A stretch of 8,383 nucleotides of DNA from Candidatus Omnitrophota bacterium (GTDB taxonomy: Bacteria > Omnitrophota > Gorgyraeia > JABMQH01): assembly GCA_026387595.1 (NCBI GenBank), contig JAPLLL010000130.1:1-8383 (forward strand). Reading direction: 5' to 3'. The position numbers were made by a program, and so were the translations under genes. This document shows, piece by piece, positions 1 to 5,449 of the stretch (its first letter is position 1; every line of letters begins with the position of its first letter). Under the pieces are notes generated by a model. It was given only the letters and a program-made list of their open reading frames with translations, ran no database searches and was not told the DNA's origin.

Positions 1-1349
1 TTGTAAAAATAAAAAACAGCGGCATGCAGAAGATAGACGCAGACCTTGCGTTCAGGTATTCGGACGAAAAAGGCGTGCCTGTTGATTTCCAAAGAGAGGT
101 CGCGCAGGAGCTCGGCCTGAAGATTGACGAAGCAGGGTTTGAAAAATTCTTAAAAGAACAAAAAGAACGTTCGCGCGCAAAAAGCAAGATCTCGAAGGAT
201 ATCTTTGCTGCGCCGGCGGGCCTTGCGCGCAAAAAGGACGAGGAGTGGGACGAGGCGTCCAAACAAAAGATACGCGCCAACCACACAGCAACGCATCTTC
301 TGCACGCGGCGTTGCGCCGCGTCCTGGGCGAGCACGCTGCGCAGTCAGGCTCGCTTGTATACCCCCAGCGGTTGCGTTTTGACTTTACGCACCCGAAGAA
401 AACGGAGAAAGACGAGATCGCCAAGATCGAGGAGTTGGTGAACGAAAATATTATCGCTGCCCAGGAAGTAGCAAAAGACATCATGTCTATCGATGAGGCA
501 AGAAAAAGCGGCGCCATAGCGCTTTTCGGCGAAAAATATGCCGACCAGGTCACTGTGAGGACAATAGGCGGTTTTTCAAAGGAGCTGTGCGGAGGCGACC
601 ATGTCAAAAATACAAAAGAGATACGGATCTTTAAGGTCACGCAAGAGAGCTCGGTTTCCGCAGGCACAAGAAGGATAGAAGCGGTCACGGGTGATGCAGT
701 ATACGAATGGATCCTTGCCCAAAAAGAAAATTTAAGGACGCGCATAGCCGATACATTAAAAACTCTTGACCCCGGATCGGAATTAAATAAAGCATCCGCG
801 CAAAAATTACAGGATATGGATAAACTGATCAGTTCAAAAAACAAAGAAACTGTTGCCTACGCCGACATACAAAAATGGGAAACCCTTGAAGCTGAGGCCG
901 TAGGTTTAATTGAACGGATAAATGCGGAAAAGAAAAAGCTCCAGAAAGCGCAATCGAAAGAAAATGAACGGGCGCTGGGGCCGCTTGCGGAACAGCTTAC
1001 AAAAAACGCGAAGAAGACGGCAGACGTAAATATTATTTCCGGCATAGTGCAGAATAAGGACATGGCAGCCTTAAGGGTTTTATCGGACAGCATAATTAAA
1101 AAAACCCCTTCCTGCGTGGTCCTGCTGGGTTCAGGTACCGCGGAAAAGGTGAACTTGGTCCTTGCGGTCAGCCAGGACCTTATAAAAAAAGGATTAAGCA
1201 GCCAGGAACTGATAAAACCTATCGCGGCCTGCGTAGGCGGCTCAGGCGGGGGCAGGCCGGAATTTGCCCAGGCAGGCGGCAAAGAGGTTTCCAAATTGAA
1301 AGAGGCAATTACGATGATCGATAATCTCATTAAGGAGAAATTGGCATGA
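1..1349 (+). CDS. alaS: Alanyl-tRNA synthetase, 3' part (editing and C-Ala domains)
   Basis: AlaRS charges tRNA-Ala in the cytoplasm and hydrolyses mischarged Ser/Gly-tRNA-Ala. The frame is open from base 3, so the gene starts upstream; the ATG at 24 lies inside the end of the catalytic region (AFRYSDEKGVPVDF, matching the family's AFxLYDTYGFPVDL). The editing zinc/active-site motifs are HTATH (His codons 282-284 and 294-296) and CGGDH (Cys 588-590, His 600-602). The His-to-Cys spacing of 102 residues equals that of E. coli as I recall it. The C-Ala domain ends with GGSGGGRPEFAQAGG (1236-1280). Two oddities stand out. About 90 residues normally found between the catalytic domain and HTATH, including the TPFYAESGGQ motif, are absent and replaced by a short charged linker (about 201-275). 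The usual Thr of CGGTH is Asp. The gene family is certain; full editing function is doubtful. Confidence 0.95.
   Translation, partial: VKIKNSGMQKIDADLAFRYSDEKGVPVDFQREVAQELGLKIDEAGFEKFLKEQKERSRAKSKISKDIFAAPAGLARKKDEEWDEASKQKIRANHTATHLLHAALRRVLGEHAAQSGSLVYPQRLRFDFTHPKKTEKDEIAKIEELVNENIIAAQEVAKDIMSIDEARKSGAIALFGEKYADQVTVRTIGGFSKELCGGDHVKNTKEIRIFKVTQESSVSAGTRRIEAVTGDAVYEWILAQKENLRTRIADTLKTLDPGSELNKASAQKLQDMDKLISSKNKETVAYADIQKWETLEAEAVGLIERINAEKKKLQKAQSKENERALGPLAEQLTKNAKKTADVNIISGIVQNKDMAALRVLSDSIIKKTPSCVVLLGSGTAEKVNLVLAVSQDLIKKGLSSQELIKPIAACVGGSGGGRPEFAQAGGKEVSKLKEAITMIDNLIKEKLA
1332..1337 (+). promoter_or_regulatory. Relict Shine-Dalgarno sequence for the ancestral hisD start
   Basis: AAGGAG lies inside the last codons of alaS, 8 nt before the ATGA that contains the alaS stop. 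It has no nearby gene start today except across the inserted element. If the element and one TGAA copy are removed, it becomes a well-placed ribosome binding site for hisD beginning ATG-AAG-GTG-ATA. This is inferred, but sequence and spacing fit well. Confidence 0.6.
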
Positions 1350-1350
1350 A

Positions 1351-1468
1351 CCCAGCCCCTCCTAAAATGAAACCTATATATTTTGCGGAATACCTGGCAA
1401 CAAAGCAGGTATATCCCTTGATAACAATTAACTTAATCAATCGTATCTTGATAAAAGGAGGGGCTGGG
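1351..1468. mobile_element. MITE-like 118-bp element with 13-bp TIRs and 4-bp TSD
   Basis: The ends CCCAGCCCCTCCT (1351-1363) and AGGAGGGGCTGGG (1456-1468) are perfect inverted repeats. They are flanked by TGAA direct repeats at 1347-1350 and 1469-1472. The interior is AT-rich and has no ORF. It holds a smaller hairpin, ATACCTG (1390-1396) with CAGGTAT (1406-1412), and a CTTGATAA direct repeat (1417-1424 and 1447-1454). Excision in silico with one TGAA restores an ATGA overlap of the alaS stop and hisD start. Small size, TIRs, TSD and no coding capacity fit a non-autonomous transposon; the transposase family is unknown. An alternative is a stem-forming mRNA element without mobility, but the TGAA duplication and the restored junction argue for insertion. 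Confidence 0.72.
1457..1461 (+). promoter_or_regulatory. Ribosome binding site of hisD inside the right TIR
   Basis: GGAGG lies 6 nt before the GTG at 1468 and decides that start. It is part of the right terminal inverted repeat, so the element supplies the translation signal. The left TIR carries its exact complement, so pairing of the two arms in the mRNA could mask this site. Confidence 0.75.
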
Positions 1469-2745
1469 TGAAGGTGATAAAATTTTCCAGCAAACAATTC
1501 TCGAAACTCTGCGAAAGGAACAATAACCGCAAAAAGCGGGTACAGGAGAGCGTGCGCAGGATAATCGAGGACGTGAAACTGCACGGGGACGATGCGCTTA
1601 TACGCTACACCAGGAAGTTCGACAAGATAAAGCTTACGCCGCGGCAGCTGAAGGTTTCGGAGTCCGAGACATCGGGCGCGTACCAGGATATTTCTTCGGA
1701 CTTTGTAAATACGCTGAAGCCCATAATCGAGAACATCACAAGATTTTACAAAAAACAGGTAAGAAAGTCCTGGAAGATAACGGACAGCGAAGGCGTTATA
1801 CTGGGCGAGAAATATTCGCCGCTTGATACCGTAGGCGTATATGTGCCTTCAGGCACCGTACCGCTGGTATCGAGCGTGTATATGACAGTGCTTCCCGCCA
1901 AGCTGGCGGGAGTAAGAAAGGTGGTGCTGGTCACGCCGCCGAACAAATATTGCAGTATCAACCCGCACATCCTGGTTGTTGCCAACCTTTTAAAAGTGGA
2001 TGAGATATATAAAGTAGGCGGCGCCCAGGCCATAGCGGCCCTTGCGTTCGGGACAAAAACAATACCGAAGGTGGACAAGATAGTCGGGCCGGGCAACGAA
2101 TACGTTACAGAGGCAAAGCGGCAGATGTTCGGTTACGCTGACATAGATATGGTGGCCGGCCCAAGCGAGGTTGTTATTATAGCCAACCAGCATTCAAACC
2201 CGGATTATGTTATCGCTGACCTCAGGGCGCAATCCGAGCATTTCAGGGGCCTTTCGATACTTATAACTAACTCGCGGAAATTCGCAAAGCAGGTACGCGA
2301 GAAAGTGGACCGCGGGTATATTATTCTTGTAAAGAATTTGCAGGAGGCGTGCGAGGTAACGAACATCATCGCTCCTGAACATTTGCAGATAATGGTAAAA
2401 AGCCCGCGCAAGGTATTAAAGGGCATAAAGAACGCAGGCGCGATATTTATCGGCCCGTATACGCCTACAGCGGTGGGCGATTATATCGCAGGGCCGAGCC
2501 ATGTCCTGCCCACAGGCGGCACAGCGCGGTTCTTCTCGGGCCTTGGCCTGAATGATTTCATGAAGAGCACGCACATAATATCCTATTCAAAAAGGGCGCT
2601 TGAGCGCGCAAGGGAGCCGATCGAAAAGATCGCCGGCATCGAAAGCCTCAAGGCGCACCTGGAATCCATAAAGGTGAGGTTTGACGAAAAGGAAAAACAA
2701 GATGACAAGACAAAAGAGAAAGAGCAAGGTAAAAAGGACAACTAA
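1468..2745 (+). CDS. hisD: Histidinol dehydrogenase
   Basis: HisD carries out the last two steps of histidine synthesis, oxidising L-histidinol through histidinal to histidine with NAD+ and a zinc ion. Visible motifs are GGAQAIAALAFGT (184-196), VGPGNEYV (206-213), DMVAGPSEV (227-235), the zinc/substrate pair Gln255/His258 in AQSEH, the catalytic pair Glu304/His305 in APEH, zinc Asp338 in GDY, HVLPTGGTARF (345-355) and zinc His397. The GTG start is set by GGAGG 6 nt upstream, inside the MITE-like element. About 18 residues that usually follow the helix near residue 280 (the QL..LPR.EIA..SL stretch) are missing in frame. After residue 404 there is a K/E/D-rich tail of about 20 residues, encoded mostly where hisB begins (44-nt overlap). 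All catalytic residues remain, so it may be active. Confidence 0.95.
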   Translation: MKVIKFSSKQFSKLCERNNNRKKRVQESVRRIIEDVKLHGDDALIRYTRKFDKIKLTPRQLKVSESETSGAYQDISSDFVNTLKPIIENITRFYKKQVRKSWKITDSEGVILGEKYSPLDTVGVYVPSGTVPLVSSVYMTVLPAKLAGVRKVVLVTPPNKYCSINPHILVVANLLKVDEIYKVGGAQAIAALAFGTKTIPKVDKIVGPGNEYVTEAKRQMFGYADIDMVAGPSEVVIIANQHSNPDYVIADLRAQSEHFRGLSILITNSRKFAKQVREKVDRGYIILVKNLQEACEVTNIIAPEHLQIMVKSPRKVLKGIKNAGAIFIGPYTPTAVGDYIAGPSHVLPTGGTARFFSGLGLNDFMKSTHIISYSKRALERAREPIEKIAGIESLKAHLESIKVRFDEKEKQDDKTKEKEQGKKDN

Positions 2746-3281
2746 GGAAACGGATATCAATATCGAGCTTTGCTTGGACGGGACCGGCAAGGCCGATATT
2801 AAAACCGGCATAGGGTTCCTGGATCATATGCTTACCCTGTTTGCCAAGCACGGGCTTTTTAACCTGAAGCTGCGCGCAAAAGGCGACCTTGCAGTGGATT
2901 CGCACCACACAAATGAAGATGTAGGCATAGGCATTGGGTAAAAAGAAGGGCATCAGGCGCTATGGATACAGTTTTGTGCCTATGGACGAGGCGCTTGCAA
3001 GCAGCCGTGTTGTCCTGGATATAAGCGGCAGGCCATCATTGTTTTTTTCCGCGAAACTAAAAGACCTGCCCCAGGCGGATTATACGCTCCAGGATGCCAA
3101 GGAATTCCTTAAGGCGTTCGCAGGCTCAAGCGGTATCAACATGCACGTTGATGTTATGCGCGGCGAAGACACGCATCATGTCATAGAGGCGCTGTTCAAG
3201 TCGACAGCAAGGGCGCTGCGTGAAGCGGTCAGCATTGATAAGCGCGTAAAGGGCGTGCCTTCAACTAAAGGAAAATTGTGA
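2702..3281 (+). pseudogene. hisB: Imidazoleglycerol-phosphate dehydratase, frameshifted by a small deletion
   Basis: HisB dehydrates imidazole glycerol phosphate to imidazole acetol phosphate using two metal ions. The N-terminal piece (2702-2941, 79 aa) carries KRTTKET, GIGFLDHM and the metal motif HHTNED, then stops at TAA just after GIGIG. The C-terminal piece continues in another frame (2934-3281, GKKKGIRRYG onward) with PMDEAL, HHVIEA and the closing VPSTKGKL. Families of this type have about seven residues (like QALKEAL) plus a Gly between these points. The loss fits a 23-nt deletion, with GG shared at the junction. The ATG at 2702 was chosen over a TTG at 2681 because AAGGA lies 8 nt upstream and the product then begins close to KRTTKET. 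The second piece has only a TTG in the overlap and no ribosome binding site. An assembly error or two cooperating half-proteins are alternatives. Confidence 0.85.
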
Positions 3282-4663
3282 TAGCGGTTATTGACTACGG
3301 GATGGGCAACCTCGGGAGCGTTGCAAAGGCGTTCAAGGCAATAGGCGCCAGGGTGACAGTCAGCTGCTTACCTAAAGATTTAAAAAAGGCGGACAAGATA
3401 GTGCTGCCGGGTGTGGGCGCATTCGGGGATTCCATGGCTGCGCTGCGCAAGTGCGGCCTGATAGCGCCGCTTAAGGAAAATATTAAGGACGGGAAACCGT
3501 TCCTCGGCCTGTGCCTGGGCCTGCAGCTTTTATTTGAAGAGAGCGAAGAGAGCGGTAAGGTCAAAGGGCTTGGGGTATTAAAAGGAAAGGTTAAGCGATT
3601 TAGTTTTCCCCTAAGAACATATGATCCTAAGACCCCAGGAACCTCCTTGAAGGTTCCTCATATGGGCTGGAACCGGATAAGAACAGTTGCCAGTTGCCAG
3701 CCCGCCCCGGTCTGTGCGGCAAATGGCGGGCCGGGGTTGCCAGTTGCCAGTCCAGGTACATGTCCGCTGCTGAAAGGGATCCCCGACGGGTCTTGGATGT
3801 ACTTCGTGCATTCGTATTATGTCGTGCCGAAGGATAAAAATGTAATCGCCACTACTACCGACTATGGGGTCGATTTTACGTCCATGGTATGGAAAGACAA
3901 CATATATGCGATGCAAGAATTTTGTCAAATGTTAGTAATACCGGCTACTGATCTATTGAACGGAAAAGTCGCCCGGCTTACGCGCGGGAATTTTAAATTC
4001 GAAAAAGTGTATTCAGATGACCCGGTGGGCGTTGCCAAAAAATGGGAGGCCCAGGGCGCGCGGCGCATACATTTGGTTGACCTGGACGGCGCTGTTTCCG
4101 GAGAATTTAAAAACCTGGGGCTCATAGAGGAAATAATAAGGAACGTCAAAGTGCCTGTTGAGCTGGGCGGCGGCGTGCGCTCCGAAGAGGTGATCGAGAA
4201 GGCGCTGAAGTCGGGCGTATCTTACGTTATTATCGGCACAAGGCTTGTGGATGAGAAGTTTTCAAAAAAGGTAATAAAGAGATTCAAAGATAAGCTCATA
4301 ATGGGCGTTGACGCAAAGGACGGCAAGGTCGCGGTCTCGGGCTGGACCGAGAAAACCGAACTTGATTACGTTGATTTTATAAAGCGGCTGAAAGACCAGG
4401 GCGCCAAAATGTTCATATTTACCGATATAGCAAAAGACGGAATGCTTCAGGGGCCGAATGCTGACGCCATAAAAAGGGTCCTGAAAGAAGCGCAGGTTGA
4501 GGTAATAGCCTCCGGCGGCATTTCCTCCATAGATGACTTATTGGTGCTGAAGCGGCTTGAGGTGAAGGGCCTTACCGGTGCAATTGTAGGCAAGGCGCTT
4601 TATGAGAATAAGATTAACCTAAAAGAAGCAATTGAAGCGGTTGACAAAACAACGGATTTTTAA
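3278..4663 (+). CDS. Fused HisH'-HisA reading frame (461 aa)
   Basis: One uninterrupted frame runs from the hisH start GTG to the hisA stop. The first 213 residues or so are a HisH glutamine amidotransferase without its C-terminus; residues 218-461 are a complete HisA, with EFCQ at the join. HisH and HisA are not usually fused, and the known natural fusion is HisH with HisF in eukaryotes. The join comes from a deletion inside the end of hisH, so this is probably an accidental fusion. The parts are annotated separately. Confidence 0.75.
   Translation: MIAVIDYGMGNLGSVAKAFKAIGARVTVSCLPKDLKKADKIVLPGVGAFGDSMAALRKCGLIAPLKENIKDGKPFLGLCLGLQLLFEESEESGKVKGLGVLKGKVKRFSFPLRTYDPKTPGTSLKVPHMGWNRIRTVASCQPAPVCAANGGPGLPVASPGTCPLLKGIPDGSWMYFVHSYYVVPKDKNVIATTTDYGVDFTSMVWKDNIYAMQEFCQMLVIPATDLLNGKVARLTRGNFKFEKVYSDDPVGVAKKWEAQGARRIHLVDLDGAVSGEFKNLGLIEEIIRNVKVPVELGGGVRSEEVIEKALKSGVSYVIIGTRLVDEKFSKKVIKRFKDKLIMGVDAKDGKVAVSGWTEKTELDYVDFIKRLKDQGAKMFIFTDIAKDGMLQGPNADAIKRVLKEAQVEVIASGGISSIDDLLVLKRLEVKGLTGAIVGKALYENKINLKEAIEAVDKTTDF
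3618..3664. repeat. Quasi-palindrome inside hisH
   Basis: AGGAACCT (3637-3644) pairs with AGGTTCCT (3651-3658) around a 6-nt loop, and the outer CATATG copies (3618-3623 and 3659-3664) pair with each other. The right arm encodes the conserved VPHM of HisH, so it is the native sequence. The left arm falls in residues that HisH proteins normally lack. It looks like an inverted copy of native DNA interrupted by about 12 extra bases. Confidence 0.6.
3686..3750. repeat. GTTGCCA direct repeats flanking a GC-rich hairpin, inserted in hisH
   Basis: GTTGCCAGTTGCCAG occurs at 3686-3700 and again at 3736-3750, exactly 50 bp apart. Each copy is two 7-bp GTTGCCA units plus a G. Between them GCCCGCC (3700-3706) and GGCGGGC form a 7-bp stem, and CCCCGG/CCGGGG form an alternative one. 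The segment stays in frame and adds about 20 low-complexity residues before CPLLKG. It resembles small palindromic elements inserted in frame into genes, as in the Rickettsia palindromic elements, but no relation is claimed. Confidence 0.65.
3929..4663 (+). CDS. hisA: Phosphoribosylformimino-AICAR ribotide isomerase (ProFAR isomerase)
   Basis: HisA is a (beta/alpha)8-barrel that isomerises ProFAR to PRFAR, the substrate of HisF. The 244-residue protein has normal family length. It has MLVIPATDL with catalytic Asp8 (Thr7 where Ile is usual), VYSDDP (27-32), VDLDGA (50-55), phosphate-binding ELGGGVRS (78-85), the second catalytic acid Asp128 in VDAKDGKVAVSGW, FTDIAKDGML (164-173) and the second phosphate loop ASGGISS (194-200). 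The start is the ATG that aligns with the family N-terminus; there is no ribosome binding site before it. It would be translated by coupling to hisH, or now as the C-terminal half of the HisH'-HisA frame. The stop TAA directly abuts the hisF ATG. No lesion is visible. Confidence 0.93.
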   Translation: MLVIPATDLLNGKVARLTRGNFKFEKVYSDDPVGVAKKWEAQGARRIHLVDLDGAVSGEFKNLGLIEEIIRNVKVPVELGGGVRSEEVIEKALKSGVSYVIIGTRLVDEKFSKKVIKRFKDKLIMGVDAKDGKVAVSGWTEKTELDYVDFIKRLKDQGAKMFIFTDIAKDGMLQGPNADAIKRVLKEAQVEVIASGGISSIDDLLVLKRLEVKGLTGAIVGKALYENKINLKEAIEAVDKTTDF

Positions 4664-5440
4664 ATGTTAGCTAAACGAATAATCCCATGCCTGGATGTAA
4701 ACGAAGGCCGTGTTGTAAAAGGCGTCAATTTCGTGAATTTAAAGGACGCAGGCGACCCGGTTGAAAACGCGGTCATTTACGATAAAGAGGGCGCGGATGA
4801 ACTTATATTCCTTGACATAACGGCCTCGTACCAGAAGAGAAAGACCATCATCGATGTGGCGCGCCGCGTCGCCGATGTTGTATTTATCCCGTTTACGGTA
4901 GGCGGCGGCATACGCACGCTTGAAGACATACGGGACCTGCTGAACGCGGGCTGCGACAAGATCTCGATAAATACGACAGCGGTCAGGGACCCGCAGTTCA
5001 TAAAGAAGGCAGCGAAGAAATTCGGGAGCCAATGTATCGTGGTTGCGATTGACGCAAAAAGGGTCATAGGGTCCGTAGGCAAAAGGCTGTCGGCCTGGGA
5101 GGTATTCATCAACGGCGGCAGGACGCCGACAGGGATCGATGCTGTTGAATGGGCAAAGAAGGTTCAGCTTTTGGGTGCAGGCGAGATCCTGTTGACCAGC
5201 ATGGACAGGGACGGTACAAAAGACGGCTACGACATCGAGCTTACTTCCAGGATAAGCGAAACCGTGAATATACCTGTAATCGCTTCAGGCGGTTGCGGCA
5301 GTTTGGAACATTTTTACCAGGCCCTGACCAGCGGCAAGGCAGACGCAGCGCTGGCAGCTTCGGTATTTCATTACAAAGAGTTCAGTATCAACGAAGTTAA
5401 AAATTATCTTAGAGGGAAGGGAATTGTTGTCAGGAGTTAA
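4664..5440 (+). CDS. hisF: Imidazole glycerol phosphate synthase cyclase subunit
   Basis: HisF condenses PRFAR with ammonia and splits it into IGP, for histidine, and AICAR, for purines. The 258-residue barrel has the catalytic pair Asp11 (IPCLDV) and Asp130 (VVAIDAKRV). It also has VGGGIRTLEDI (79-89), HisF's typical GRTPTGIDAVEWA (152-164) and LLTSMDRDGTKDGYD (176-190), and the phosphate loop ASGGCG. The residues forming the ammonia gate in the Thermotoga enzyme, as I recall them, are kept: Arg5, Glu46, Lys99 and Glu174. The channel entrance therefore looks intact even though the HisH partner has lost its glutaminase residues. The ATG follows the hisA stop without a gap and lacks a clear ribosome binding site, suggesting coupling. 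No truncation is seen. Confidence 0.96.
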   Translation: MLAKRIIPCLDVNEGRVVKGVNFVNLKDAGDPVENAVIYDKEGADELIFLDITASYQKRKTIIDVARRVADVVFIPFTVGGGIRTLEDIRDLLNAGCDKISINTTAVRDPQFIKKAAKKFGSQCIVVAIDAKRVIGSVGKRLSAWEVFINGGRTPTGIDAVEWAKKVQLLGAGEILLTSMDRDGTKDGYDIELTSRISETVNIPVIASGGCGSLEHFYQALTSGKADAALAASVFHYKEFSINEVKNYLRGKGIVVRS

Positions 5441-5449
5441 TTTACAGTC

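Larger units (their letters stand above)
3278..3935 (+). pseudogene. hisH: IGP synthase glutaminase subunit, C-terminus lost and two internal insertions
   Basis: HisH releases ammonia from glutamine and channels it to HisF. Present are VIDYGMGNLGSV, LPGVGAFGDSM, the nucleophile Cys79 in GLCLGLQLLF, KVPHMGWN, CPLLKGIPDGS and YFVHSYYVVP. After NIYAMQ the FHPEKS stretch, which holds the catalytic His and Glu, is missing with about 14 residues in total. A remnant of the original end can be read in another frame: NFVKC then TAG (3918-3935), overlapping the hisA ATG as many hisH/hisA pairs do. The deletion changed the frame and opened hisH into hisA. Two stretches have no counterpart in the family: about 12 residues around 109-122 and about 20 around 137-160, both coinciding with repeat structures. 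The start GTG overlaps the hisB stop (GTGA) and has AAAGGA 5 nt upstream. Glutaminase activity should be absent. Confidence 0.85.

Noticed and set aside
1418..1446. Promoter for hisD (TTGATA, 17 nt, TCGTAT) within the MITE-like element
   Set aside because: The -10 match is only 3 of 6 and the transcript would begin inside the ribosome binding site.
1350..1467. T-box, riboswitch or tRNA in the alaS-hisD gap
   Set aside because: No T-box sequence, cloverleaf or known aptamer core was recognised; the TIRs and target duplication explain the region better.
857..1584. Minus-strand ORFs of 157 and 84 codons opposite alaS and hisD
   Set aside because: They lie opposite well-conserved coding sequence, show no recognisable motifs, and are mirror frames of real genes.
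2681..2701. TTG at 2681 as the hisB start
   Set aside because: It adds seven basic residues and is a weaker codon; the ATG at 2702 has AAGGA at a good distance.
2934..2941. Programmed ribosomal frameshift in hisB
   Set aside because: There is no clear slippery heptamer, and a shift alone would not restore the seven or so missing conserved residues.
3099..3110. Perfect palindrome AAGGAATTCCTT in hisB
   Set aside because: It encodes the normal conserved KEFLK stretch of HisB, so it is explained by coding and chance.
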